NCBI GenBank assembly: GCA_947095585.1
Contig: OX352763.1
Coordinates: 17,781,462-17,845,461 of the forward strand
Length of the DNA stretch: 64,000 nt
Direction: 5' to 3'
Origin: Nephrocerus scutellatus
Taxonomy: Eukaryota; Arthropoda; Insecta; Diptera; Pipunculidae
The translations under genes and the position numbers were made by a program. The number at the start of each line of letters is the position of its first letter. Within the stretch, counting starts at the first letter, position 1. This document shows, piece after piece, positions 1 through 10,720 of this stretch. The notes under the pieces are model-generated. The model was not told where the DNA came from. It did not search any database and saw only the letters and a program-made list of their open reading frames with translations.

Positions 1-1
1 T

Positions 2-514
2 CCACAAAAAGTCACTGCTTGGTGCGCTCTTTGGTCCGGAGGTGTGATTGGACCTTACTTCTTCGAAAACGACAATGGAACGACTGTCACCGTCAATTCG
101 GAGGTTTATGGTCATATGCTAACCAACTTTTTTTTGCCTGCTATTGAAGAATACGACTTAGAAAATATGTGGTTTCAACAAGACGGTGCCACATGCCACA
201 CAACTCGAGCGAATATGGCTTTATTGCAAGAGACATTTCCTGGCAGCGTAATTTCTCGTCGTGGCGATATCAACTGGCCATCAAGATCATGCGATTTGAC
301 ACCGCTTGACTTTTTTTTGTGGGGCTACGCGAAAGACCGTGTTTATGCAGATAAACCTTTAACTGTTGAGCACTTAAAAACCAATATTCGACAAGTTATG
401 GCTGAGATACCGCCCAATATGTGTCAAAAAGTGGTCAAAAATTACCTCAAAAGAATTGATGCTTGCAACAATTCGCGTGGTGGCCATTTAAATGATGTAG
501 TGTTTCACACATAA
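2..514 (+). CDS. Mariner/Tc1-type DDE transposase, C-terminal part, cut by window edge
   Basis: This is the catalytic half of a transposase of the IS630/Tc1/mariner superfamily (DDE_3-type), which cuts and pastes its own transposon. The frame is open from base 2, at the window edge, to TAA at 512-514 with no frameshift, so about 170 residues are visible. Motifs in order are KVTAWCALWSGG, IGPYFFEND, WFQQDGATCH with the second catalytic Asp, and SCDLTPLDFFLWG with the third. The two Asp are separated by 36 residues. The first catalytic Asp (SDES block) and the DNA-binding domain lie off the window. A second copy of the same family lies at 54,538-55,710. About 80 bases after the stop there is an ACCGCAAAATGGATAACCC stretch that may be the terminal repeat, but the other end is not visible. 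The open frame suggests a fairly young copy. Confidence 0.85.
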   Translation, partial: PQKVTAWCALWSGGVIGPYFFENDNGTTVTVNSEVYGHMLTNFFLPAIEEYDLENMWFQQDGATCHTTRANMALLQETFPGSVISRRGDINWPSRSCDLTPLDFFLWGYAKDRVYADKPLTVEHLKTNIRQVMAEIPPNMCQKVVKNYLKRIDACNNSRGGHLNDVVFHT

Positions 515-2489
515 TGTCAACGTTCAAACTTTATAATAAAAAAGAAATATCATGATAAAAAATATTTTATATGTGTTTTATTTACGTTTACTTTTGAAAC
601 CGCAAAATGGATAACCCTTTATTTTTGCTGTGCATTTAATATATTTTATTGGCAACGCCTGTCGTTGTCATTAATCTTCGGCTTCATCTCTCGCTCTCTA
701 TAAGATTGCTCTGCTCACTCAATTTCTCTCGCTACACAATATAGAATCATACAAAGCCAAAACAACCAGCAACAAAACAACTGGTCTGAATTGAAACCAG
801 CCCAACAGGCTTCATCCAAAAAGTCAACACACTGAACAAGAGCAAAACAGCAACAACACCAACAAATTCGCCAAACAACCGGCAAAGTTTGCATTTCGTG
901 AATCGTGAACGAAGCACGCAGACTTCGCAAGGAGTTGTAAGGTCTCGCTATATACAGGACTACAGGAGTATGGCAGAACTAGTATAAGAGGGAGAAAAAA
1001 ATAAAAACAGTACAACTGGTACAGGGTTGCCAATACTTTTAAAAGTAACATTGGAATAAGGTATAATATAAGCAGTTTATATATATACCGTGTTGCCATA
1101 AATTCGGATAAAAGTAGCGAAAATGAGATCATTAATGGTATTGAGAAAGATATTGGATAATACCAGCGCTTATGCGGTGAACTTAAGATTTGAGACCATT
1201 CAATATGATCTGTATCAAATGGTCTTTAGTTCAATCAAGCTGGTTTTTATCGATTCCATAGGCATTCATTTTCGACGAATTCATTTCGATGTCAGACTCA
1301 TTCAAATGACTTGGAAATATCGAGAGCAACAATTTTGCTTTCACTCGACTGTCTAATCTCTAAGTACTAGTAGCCTTTTCAGTGTCGCTAAAGTACGAAG
1401 ATCCCGAGCATACTCTATGTACCCGCGGCCCTTTATTTATTTTCCATGGTAGAGCCCCGCACCCTAACCATATATAGGTTAAGATACAGCTGGACCTCCC
1501 ACGGAGTGCCTTCGCTACAGATCGCTATAGATTTCCCGCTATTTAAGGTATTACATTAGCTGACGAGTAATGAGTCTTTATATTGCTTGAGAATTACGGA
1601 TGTTAGCGCTATCGATCAGTATGAGGGAAAGGATGAGGGATCACCTCTTTACAGGCTTAAAAATTTTTTCCAACTACTCAGAAAATCTTTAGAAGAATAG
1701 GAGATATGGAAAAGCTTTCCCAATCGTAATTTCAGCCTTGAACACATATTGAAAACTATTGCACGGAAACCTTCCGGCTTAACAGATTTTTGAATGAATA
1801 TGATTCAAACCTGTATAGCTACTGTACGTTTGAGAAAGTAGGTTCGTCCCAGAGAATTCGAAACTGGAAAGCTCAGGTAGTGGCAGCGAATAATGTGGTA
1901 GCATGGAGCTAGCTACGAAATGTGAAACTAGCAGACCTTGAAAATCATAAACCAAAGGATATTCCAAAATACCATTCACATAATTAAATTTCATAGCTAA
2001 CTAGCTGTTCCCTGGCGCTCCGCTATTCGCAAACATGGTCCCCTGTCTTCCTTTCCTAACCGCCGCGACGTAGACGGTGTACTTTTGGCCACAATCTTCC
2101 ACCACCAGCAAATAATATGCGATTTGATCGATTTTTATCAATTTTCAATGTATATATATTATTGGCGGGATGGGATGTTTTTATGTTTTAGTATATCCCT
2201 ACTTCACGGTGGTAACAGGAAGGCAGGGGTTCATGTATTCGGGTAGCGAAGTGCCCGAGAGTAACTGGTATAAATAAAAACTTTCATAAAAATCGGTTAG
2301 TAAATCTAATTTTCTGAACAACGGCACAATTAATATTCAATTTCAATTTCATATTTATTTATATAGATAAATTTAGGAACAATTCAGATGGACTAAATGA
2401 TAAGCGATGCAGTAGTTGTATTATGTTGCACAATGTTAAGATGAAAAAAATGATTTTTCTCGGCAAATGAAATTTTTTTTTTTTATAAA
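515..2489. other. Non-coding DNA without recognised genes
   Basis: I see no recognisable protein domain on either strand. The stretch after the transposase (515-650) is AT-rich 3' flank. The short open frames here have no family resemblance and look like chance. The region near 2,000-2,280 is mixed-composition DNA and may hold old unrecognised repeats. Confidence 0.4.
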
Positions 2490-3600
2490 AATTAAATGGT
2501 CTGGGATGGGAGCTAGGGGCTATAAGATCGCTTGAGTGCGCCGTTTTGTAACTACAGTCTTCAGGAGATCAATGGAAAAAATATAATTCGGTTGATTATA
2601 TCCAACCTGTGGCATTCAGATATGATATCAGATCGGCGATTACTGCAATTGCGTATTCGGGAGCCTGTCAGGGCCGATAATTAATGGAAGTTTCTTTACA
2701 GTCAGAAACCGTATGGTTTGATGACAAATCACCCAGATTAGGATTGTATTTAGAGCATCGGTGGGGCAAGAGCGTAGTTCTCCCTTTACGCCAAAAGCTG
2801 CCGATCTTTTTATTTTACTAAGCTAGCTGGCATTGTTTTTTTCTGATTGCAGGCCAGCAGACCATAATTGAGAATAGGGCGCAATAACGCTGTGTATAGC
2901 CACAGATCCATTCTCGGCTGCAGTCTCCATTTCTTAACAATGGTTTTGTTGCTAGCATATGGAGCAATGCCTGCTTTCTTAGCTCTATATTCTATATTCG
3001 ACCACCCACCATTTGAGTGTTGAGTGTAGTGTAGGATTACGCCGAGATATTTTGCTTCAAAGGAAAGGTGTCTGACCTTTGAGTTTAAATAATAATAATA
3101 TTCGGCGCGACAGACCTTTGCGGTCCAAGAACTAGCTTCTCGTAACCATTTGTATATTTTTGTACACAAATGGAAGGGACCTACAATTTAAGGCCGGATC
3201 CGAACGGTAAATTGAGAAGCTTTTCGTGACAAGTTGTTACTCTCGGAACGCTTGTAACCCATTCGCGAGAGGTGGGACACCGTGAAAAATACATATGGTA
3301 TTTATACCTATACCCCCTGGCAACAGCTGGTCGCCCAGAAGCTTACCCTGCTTAGGAGCACCATGACTTCACTAATTACGGAAGGGTACTCTCCTCATAC
3401 AAGTATCACGACGTCATCTGTATACGCGACAGCTTTTGTCCTTTCCATTTCAAATGTCCTACGAATCTTGTTTATGACCAGCAGCCACAGTAAGGGCGAT
3501 ATTACTCCTCCTTGGGGAGTGGCTTTGTCAACTGATTTGTTGAAACTACTACTACCCAGATTTCCCTGGTACCTAGCATGGAATTGATCCTTAGTATTAG
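2490..3600 (-). mobile_element. LINE-B (LOA/I-like non-LTR retrotransposon) fragment, interrupted by a SINE
   Basis: Read on the minus strand, this is the palm-to-thumb part of a reverse transcriptase. The piece at 3,300-3,590 carries an ATPQGGVISPLLW block and a degenerate AVAYTDDVVILV active-site block (the usual YADD has become YTDD). The piece at 2,810-3,087 carries LSFEAKYLGVIL, KKWRLQP and WLYTALLRPILNYG. A SINE at 3,088-3,295 sits between the two. Downstream, about 2,560-2,640, the 3' region matches the 3' region of the copy at 34,727-35,568: both share the phrase ATATCCAACCTGT followed by GATATCAGAT. The frame has stops and gaps, so the copy is dead. LOA/I clade is inferred from the RT plus RNase H design of sister copies. 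Confidence 0.75.
3088..3295 (-). repeat. SINE-1 copy, 5'-truncated, inserted in LINE-B
   Basis: The minus strand reads through the SINE-1 body: a GGTCTCAC-like block, GCATTAAATT-like block, CCATTTGTGT, then GGTCTGTCGCGCCGAAT and an (ATT)n tail at about 3,088-3,101. These blocks match the copies at 52,296 and 38,848. The tRNA-like head is missing. The SINE splits the reverse transcriptase of the surrounding LINE-B, so it is the younger insertion. Exact 5' edge is uncertain by about 10 bases. Confidence 0.75.
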
Positions 3601-4200
3601 GAGTTACTATTTTTTATACTATATATATTAAAAACCATAAATTACAACATTTGTATGAATATTGTAATTTGTGGTTTGTGACTTAGTTAATTGAAATCAA
3701 TTAAATCAGTTTGGTTATATTCCCCTCCTACTTCGGGATAAAAAAAGAAATTTGTGCAGTAAAAAAATTATATACGTTTAGCAAAGTTTATATACAACAC
3801 TATATTTCCTATAATACGGTTATATTTTCTATTTGAGAGCTTTTATAAAACTTATTTATTATTTTTCTGTTTTTTTTTTTGCTTATGGCTTCTGGAGTAA
3901 AGCTCGGTTGGCCTGGTGTGGTGATGTTTATATATTTTTTAGCTTTGTGGGATGACCTTTATTTCTGGTGCCAAACTCCACAAAATATAATCAAAAATAT
4001 TAAATTCTTGTTTTACAATAATTCTTAATTTTATAATTTCGGCAATTCATATTATTTCATTCAATTTTTTTAATTTATTTATTTTTTTATATACATAATA
4101 TAATTTTTTTCCATAAATTGTATTTTATTACTTACTGTTTTGCTTCAATTCATTTAAAATTTCAAGAAAGGAAAATGGCAACCCTACACACACCGGAAAC
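3601..4200. other. AT-rich non-coding stretch
   Basis: This stretch is very AT-rich with several poly-T runs, and no open frame or known repeat is recognised. It separates the LINE-B fragment from the less repetitive DNA that follows. Confidence 0.4.
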
Positions 4201-4586
4201 ACGTTTTTGCTCACAACATAACCGAATACTGGAACTGCGTCTACGATGACGATTGACGAGTGACGCTGACGCTGACGAAGTCGCCAAGAAAGCCGATTCA
4301 TTTTTGGCTTTCTATTTTGGCCTAAACGTAATGCGAAATGCGATTAGACGACATATGTTCAGTTACGAGTAGGAGAATCCCTTCTTGAATCCAACTCCAA
4401 GAACATCCATCAACGGTACGGTACCACAGGGGACAGTCAGTAACAGAATCAGAACAGTCAGTTGCCGCTTGCCGGCGTACCGGTCGCCTCCACCAATGCT
4501 GACAGTTTGTTTTTGTTTTCTCATTGTATGCCATCTGATGTTTATTGCTCACAGAGGAGCGAGCGAACAGTGCAGTGCTTCAGTGC

Positions 4587-4621
4587 TTCAGTTCAACATT
4601 CGCCACGAAAGTGGGAGGACG
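4587..4621 (+). promoter_or_regulatory. Candidate TATA-less core promoter (initiator + DPE)
   Basis: The sequence TTCAGTT at 4,587-4,593 fits the arthropod initiator TCAGTY with A+1 at 4,590. Exactly at +28 to +32 (4,617-4,621) lies GGACG, a full match to the Drosophila downstream promoter element RGWYV. No TATA box is seen upstream. Known fly biology requires this exact Inr-to-DPE spacing, which makes the pair more persuasive than either motif alone. A GC-richer, repeat-poor 2 kb follows. Without expression data it could still be chance. Confidence 0.35.
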
Positions 4622-5437
4622 TCTTTCGGTTCGTTGTTATTCTCGTTTGCCATCATCGTGCGTGCGTTTTACGAAATTTATTGCCAATAACTAGCGTGTG
4701 GGCGACCATTTAAATTTAATTACAACATTTGTGCCATTATTGTTATTATTATTATTGAATTATAGGAGTATTAACGTTAACGCCGATAAACAAATTGTTT
4801 GTCACTCTGATCGGTTAGTTATTCAAAGTAAATAGCCAGTCATAAAAAAGCTTATTGGTCGTCATTTTCTTTTTGCGCTGGCCATGTTCCAAGTGTAGGT
4901 AACTATGTGTACTTTGTGGAGGCCGAAAGCGGGCTAATTTCCTACTCATAGTCCATCCTTCTATGTGAAAAGGGCGAATAGGACGAAGAAACAAAAAAAA
5001 AAAACAAAATAAACAAAAAAAGGAAAACTTTTGAAACCCCCCATCACCACTTCCTTAAGTGAATTTTGCGTTAATGGCCAAAGACTAAGCGGTTTGAACC
5101 AAACCACCACCCAAACAAAGCGGCGACTTTGGCCTTTTCTATCCGGTTCGTTGCACAGCAACAGCGCGAAATAGCAGTTCTGTCTTGACTCTTGCGAGCA
5201 GCAGCACCACTGGCAGTGGCAGCATTACAACTTTGAAGAGAAACCGGTCTAAATTCTAGTCGCTATCCCGATTCCAATCCCAACGGATAACGACCATACC
5301 ATTCTCAACGAGAACATTGGTAGTTGGTTACTTGAGCCAGGAATTGAGCCCCAAAGAGATGTGGCGGCGGTGGCACCTTTTCGTGTCTAAAAGGAGCTGA
5401 AAACAACTTAAATCTTAGCGAAGATCATTGTAATCAT

Positions 5438-5466
5438 CGGTCGGTCGGTCTGTCGGTCGGTCAGTC
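5438..5466 (+). repeat. (CGGT)n tetranucleotide repeat
   Basis: An imperfect run of CGGT/CTGT/CAGT units. A similar run lies at about 46,004-46,020. Such runs are common in fly 5' UTRs. Confidence 0.7.
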
Positions 5467-6884
5467 GTTGTGAAAAGTCTGTGTGTCTCCTCTTGCGTTC
5501 GCTGATTCTCGCGCCGTTGTGTGTCCACTGCAGATCCAATTCCGCTAAACAAGCACCGATTTCGAATCGTCAGAAGATGCAAAACCAGAAACTAAACCTG
5601 CTGACTGAACTACAGATGCGTCCCAGCCTGCACTGCATAGTGGAATTCCACGCTCTCACCCGCGCTTGTCCATAATCACTATTCGATTTTGCCATATGGT
5701 AACAACAAGAGCACGTTCCATGCACATGCCTTTCATTTGATGTTGATGGTCATCCTTTCGTTAAGAAACTTCCGAGTTAATCCCAAACTGTAAACAAAAT
5801 TGCGGTATATTGTAGCGCAAGGTGCAAACTATTTCCAACCTAACTATTCTTGTCGTTCGATTAATCGCGCAGCAAATTCCATATCCAGGAAAATCAAAAA
5901 ATTAACTTGTCCCTTTGCTTCCGCCAAGCCAAGAAGAGCCAACGTCTAAGTCTAAAAGTGCAGTCCATCGCAGCAGTAATGGTGCAAAAGTTGGGAGTAG
6001 AACAATCAGCAACTACTGCTGCTGGCTGCTACATTTCACCCTAATATTCTGGATTTTCCCCGGTTTCCGATTTCAGAAAAAAGTGAGTTAAAAGTTTTTT
6101 TATTTTTTTGGCAGTTGGAATGCAAATCGATTTGTGTTAAGTCTCCGCACCTCAACTGTCAGTTGTTGTGGCGCAGGCACTATTCCGGCTTTTCGCGCAT
6201 TGCTTCCTTGTACGCTAGTGACGTACTACCAATAATGCAAAGTGAAAATTTGCATCTTAGTGATTGTGAATAAGAAAAATCGCACACAACCTCCAGCAGC
6301 ATCAGGAGAAGTGGAAATCTTCTTCTGATTACCTGTTTTTCTTTTCCTTCAGTCAATCGGTAACCGGTTCTTCGACAGCTGACAGTTTCCACATAGAATT
6401 TTCAAGGAGCATTTTTGCCTGCCTGCATTAAGTTTGTTACTTGGAAACTTCACCAAAAATTAAAAACAATTATTTGGATTAATCCCTCAAGCAAGTTGGT
6501 AAGTGTTGGTTTGACTATATTTATAATTTATATTATCTTTATATTGATATATAAAGGGTGGGCAATTTAAAAGTTTCTTTTTAAAAACGCTATAAAATGA
6601 GTATACATTAAACCTTCCAAATACGCAAAGGATGCGTTCCAAAAAAACACCGCGTAAGTTGAGTTAGCGTATGTCGAGACTAGAGAATGTATGCAAATTC
6701 AAAGATACGTTCCAAAGAAAGCAAATTTGATGATAAATATTTTATTCAATGCTTTTTAGAAAAGTAAACATAAAAATAGAAATACAAAAAAAGAAAATAG
6801 TATAACATCAATTAAAAAACAATAAAAAAATTTTCTTCCGAGTCTTTTTTCTTATTAATATACGTACGCAAGTAACGGAGGAAA

Positions 6885-7560
6885 TCCTAATGCAGGTTAT
6901 GACGATTCGGGTTTTCGCGAACCAAGAACCAGTTCCCCAAGACGTAATCGAATTCGCTCCAGTTCGAATGAATCGACACGGTCCAAAAAGCAAAAGGCAA
7001 ACGTTGGTAAAGGTGTCGACTCGATACTAGACATTCAACAATTCCGATAATCGGTTCGAAATTTTAAATAGAGATGTTACTGGTCCAGAAGTTTCATCAA
7101 TAGACGAAATGAAAAAGTAATTAAAAAGCCTCCACCAATAACAACTTTTAGTAAAACCGTAAGTGAACTTTCAACTATCGCTTTAAAGGTAACAAACAAT
7201 CGCCAAAATTTCTGCATTAAGCTGACCCACTTTGGTAGTCCAAGTTTTTATATCCACCATAGAAGAGTTAAAAAATTTTAATTCTTAAAAACTAGATGAT
7301 AATATGACTTTAGAGAAGAAGTTGCGTGAAATATATCAAATCGGTTTCCTAAGTGTAAATTTCCAGTTATACTTTAAAAAGCTAATTGGACCCACTCAAT
7401 GCGCTAACTGTATGTCATACGGGCATGGTGCTCGTCACTGTTTTTTACCGTCTAATTGCATTAAATGTGGCAAAAACCACAGTTCACAAACTTTTCCAGA
7501 AAATATTAACCCAACTGATCCAAAATCAAATTTTTTTTGTGTAAATTTTCTAAGGAGAAA
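6885..7560 (+). pseudogene. LINE ORF1 (gag-like, zinc-knuckle) remnant
   Basis: This encodes a nucleic-acid-binding ORF1 protein of a jockey-superfamily LINE, in pieces. From about 6,885 the translation gives a Ser/Arg-rich N-terminal segment (NAGYDDSGFREPRTSSPRR). After stops, a PPPITTFSKT-like block marks the start of the conserved middle domain. The best-preserved piece starts at 7,304 and holds a CCHC zinc knuckle CANCMSYGHGARHC followed by a second, damaged CIKCGKNH knuckle. Two or more stops and a frameshift lie between the blocks, so it is a pseudogene. The matching RT is not adjacent; instead tandem repeats follow. The zinc knuckles are seen directly; the LINE assignment rests on the order of blocks. 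Confidence 0.65.
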
Positions 7561-7569
7561 CATATTTGT

Positions 7570-7690
7570 GCAAAGTTTGAACCGGGTTAATTTGGAAATA
7601 AATAAAATTAGAGCCCCTTTTCTTCAAAATTTTTACAAAAACTGTTGTCACCGGAGATACACATGTGTAAAAAAAGAGTGCGTGTAACCT
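7570..7690 (+). repeat. R110 unit, isolated upstream copy
   Basis: About 110 bases here closely match 8,333-8,445, including GTTTGAACC, TTAGAGCCCCTTTTCTT, and CACCGGAGATACACATGTGT. The two are separated by about 763 bases containing two other repeat types, so a larger duplication or later insertion is possible. Confidence 0.75.
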
Positions 7691-7734
7691 TTACGCGCGG
7701 TGTAAGTGAAACTTCTTTGATGTTGTGGGGCAAA

Positions 7735-8005
7735 AAAAACCCTCAAGTGACCCAAAAAATACCCCAAAAACCCCAAAAAGAATCTTAAAAAGATCCCAGA
7801 AAGACCCTCAAAAGATACCCAAAAGACCCCTAAAACACTCACCAAAAGACGCTTAAAAGACTCTTCAAAAGACCGCCAAAAGACCCCAAAAAGCCAAAAA
7901 GATCATCAAAAGACTCACAAAAGACCCCCAAAAGACCCAAAATCACCCAAAAAAGACCCCAAAAAGACTCCCAAAAGACACTCAGAAGAGACCAAAAAGG
8001 CCATA
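7735..8005 (+). repeat. A-rich minisatellite, CCCCAAAAGA-type units
   Basis: A degenerate array of roughly 11-12 bp units of the form CCAAAAGACCC. About two dozen units can be followed. It is purine-rich on this strand with almost no T. It lies between the first R110 unit and the tandem blocks that follow. Confidence 0.85.
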
Positions 8006-8330
8006 CCGAACTTCACAAAAATCGGTTGAGAAATGGCTTAGTTCCCAAAATTCCAGACCTTAATGTCTCAGAATTTCCATAGTCTTATAGTCGCATCTTA
8101 GTCCTTCTTACCGAATTTCATAGAAATCGCTTGAGAAATGGCTTAGTTCCCGAAATTCAAGTTTCTAATGACCGTGTTCGATAATTTCCATAGGAACAAG
8201 CCTTATAGTCGCATATTAGTCCTTCCCACCGAATTTCATAGAAATCGCTTTAGAAATTGCTTGGTGCACAAAATTCCAGACCCTATTTGCCAGATCCCAG
8301 AACTTCCATAGGAACAAAAGGAGATACAAA
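8005..8330 (+). repeat. Tandem repeat, about 100-120 bp units (three)
   Basis: The phrase CATAGAAATCGCTTGAGAAA and its variants recur at about 8,012, 8,118 and 8,237, each followed by TTCC(C/G)(A/G)AAATTC-like and later TTATAGTCGCAT segments. The period is near 105-120 bases with substitutions and small gaps. Related to nothing else seen in this window. Confidence 0.75.
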
Positions 8331-8850
8331 AATGTGGAAAGTTTGAACCTGGGTATTTTGGAAAAAATTAATATTAGAGCCCCTTTACTTGAAAACGTTT
8401 ACAAAAACTATTGTCACCGGAAATACACATGTGTAAAAAATTTGTATGGGGCCCGATCACTTCCAAATTTCAATAGGAAGTGTTGTCATCGGAGATACAC
8501 ATGTGTTGAACATTTGAAGAAAATCGGGCTAGTTTTTAAATAATTGATATGGGCCCCAGGGCCCTCAGAGCCCGATCACTCCAAAGATTGTACAAAAAGT
8601 TTTGTCAATTGGAGATACATATGTGTTTAATGTGTTTGAAGAAATCGGGCTGATTTTTAAAAAAATTGAATGGGCCCATAGGGCCTCAGAGCCCGTTCAC
8701 TTCAAAAATTTTACAGAAGGGTATTCCATCGGAGATACACATGTGTCTAAAGTATAAAGAAAATCGGTCTAATTTTTAGAAAAATCGTTATGGGCTCCAA
8801 CAATTTTACAAACAGTTTTTTCCATCGGAGATACACATGACCGTTTGATG
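8330..8850 (+). repeat. R110 tandem array, about five units of 105-120 bp
   Basis: Each unit contains GCCCGATCACTTC-like, TTTTACAAAAA, a (T)TGTCACCGGAGATACACAT core ending in the palindrome ACACATGTGT, GAAGAAAATCGGGCT and a GGGCCC segment. Cores occur at about 8,420, 8,498, 8,617, 8,734 and 8,830; the last has lost the GTGT. Single diverged members lie at 23,270-23,375 (plus) and 52,735-52,812 (minus), so the unit is also dispersed. Confidence 0.85.
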
Positions 8851-9590
8851 GAGACGTACAAACCCAAGGAGGACACTTTGAGCACCTGTTATAACTGTTG
8901 TTGTAGTCACATGAAATAAAACTATCTAAAACTACACAAAATCATTTATTATTCATAGCCTTTGGAGCTTAAACCAAAAAAAACCCTTTTTTAAAAATTT
9001 TACCTTCTGCAGTTTTTCCCAAGTATCATACAATCTTTGGGGGTTTCCGCAAACTTGTTACTGATTTTTATTTTTATTATTGTTACGTTCATAAGAAAAA
9101 AGTAGTAGAACGTTATGTTTATTACGCATTTTCTGGAAAAATTGATCTCAAAGTCAAAAATTAGCATGGGCAAGAAAACTAGAACAGGCATTGAAGTAGG
9201 ATATCTGAAGACTCAAATGAGATATTAACTTTATTTAAACAGAGTTACAAAGGCTAGTTCTTCTTCTTAAAATAAAGCCATAAACAAAGTTTCTATGAAT
9301 AGTATTAACAGAGCAATTTCCATTAACATGGGTCAGTGTACACCAAAGTAAGCTTTTTCTTAAATCCCCGATAAATGATGTAAACATTGGAGATAGACCC
9401 TTACTGTAAAGCGATTTTTTTCTAAGAATATACCCAAGAATCATTTCCCAAATTATCCTTGATGAATTAAGAGATAACTCTTCCTTCCATTAATAAGAAA
9501 GCTCGACTAAATTTGCGTAATGAAAATGCTTGCTTTTTTTCTCTTGTCGTTTTGGTCACCGTTCTGTCGTGTCTAAGTCTGGAATTATAG
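8850..9590. other. Non-coding DNA between repeat array and gypsy remnant
   Basis: AT-rich DNA with no recognised domain. Frames of about 60-70 codons on the minus strand carry no recognisable motif. Confidence 0.4.
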
Positions 9591-10720
9591 CTTACGTCTC
9601 TTCATCATTTCCCACCATGTTTGGTGGTAGTGACGTGTCATCGTGCGTGTTTTTATTAGCACGCTTAACCCGAAGCTGCAGAATTAACGCCGGAGCCCAT
9701 TGACCATTAGCTCTCAGCAAAAACTTATCTCCGCCGCTGAACAGCTTTTCAGGATTATACAAAGGATTAGATAACATATAGTTTTATTTTTACCCGATGA
9801 CGATTCTCCAAAATTTGAGCGCAATTGAGTCAGTAACGTCCTGGGAGAAAACTTAAACAACTAGTCAGAAGGGCTGCGTGATGTTGAAGTATTTGGTGCC
9901 GACCGATAGTAAAAGGGAAACTTTTCAATAGCTCGTCCTAACTCCTCCTTCTCCTTAAATATCCGTTTGGAGTGCCAGTTTGACTACCCGAACCTCAGTC
10001 TCTGCCAATCCATGATCTATCTAAAAATGTAATCACTTCTCGCGCTGATTTGTTTTTTATGAGACAAAGATCAATCCATTTGGAAGTCGCATCGACCACC
10101 AATAATATTGTTCTTCCATATATATGAAAGAAATCTGCATGCAATCTGGTCCAGGGGACTTCATTTTGCACCCATCCATCAAAACATTTCTCAGGCGGGT
10201 TAGCCGCTTGCATTTTTTAACATAACACATAACACGACTAGTCTGTCAATTCTGGATCGCTGCCAATATTTGGCCACCAGCAAATATATCTCGCAAGCTT
10301 CTTTATTTTAACTATTACAGAATGGTTATTGTGAAGCTTTAATAAAACGTACTTGGAATAACCACTCGAATACCCCATACCAGACATAGTTCCTGTTCAA
10401 TAGTTAAACCCATTCGACGACAAAAGTATGGCTGAAGCGCGATATCAATTATTTGCGCTGGCCACCCTATAGTAACCAATTGACACACCTTGAGCAAGAG
10501 CACATCTTTTTCCGTAGCTGCTGCAAACAACCTTGTAGTTGTAAGGTACCACGAAATCCTCCGATGCGAAACTGTAGCCGAAAGCGGCAATCTCGATAAA
10601 GCATCACAATCTCCCAGAACTGTATGTCATATGCGGACAATATGATCGCCTATCGCTGAAGTCTAGGAGACTCAGAAACTGGAATACGCTTACTGGGCGC
10701 AAATCAAATCATATAATGGC
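9590..10720 (-). pseudogene. Ty3/gypsy LTR retrotransposon pol remnant (RNase H end, integrase)
   Basis: On the minus strand the order of blocks is that of a Ty3/gypsy pol 3' half. GDCDALSRLPL near 10,590-10,610 is the hallmark at the RNase H/integrase boundary. Then come SHRRISWYL and a block ending IRVVIPSTFY (10,339-10,590). Next is a degenerate HHCC zinc-binding region with KKLARYICWWPNIG (about 10,230-10,330). The integrase core start follows at 9,995-10,213: PWTRLHADFFHIYG with the first catalytic Asp, then LLVVDATSKW. A possible integrase C-terminal tail (FSGGDKFLLR, QWAPALIL) lies at 9,592-9,777. The second catalytic Asp and the Glu block are deleted or unreadable, several frameshifts are present, and no LTRs were found. 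It is a dead internal fragment. Confidence 0.75.

Larger units (their letters stand above)
4200..6540 (+). other. Repeat-poor unique DNA, possible 5' non-coding exons of a host gene
   Basis: This stretch is free of recognisable transposons. It has CAG/CAGT-rich segments typical of fly 5' UTRs and two strong splice donors on the plus strand: AAA|GTGAGTT with GT at 6,083 and TTG|GTAAGTG with GT at 6,499. Several pyrimidine-rich CAG acceptors precede the second donor. No long coding frame is present; frames of 60-100 codons have no domain. The simplest reading is alternative first, non-coding exons of a gene whose coding part lies outside. This is inference from splice consensus and composition only. 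Confidence 0.3.
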
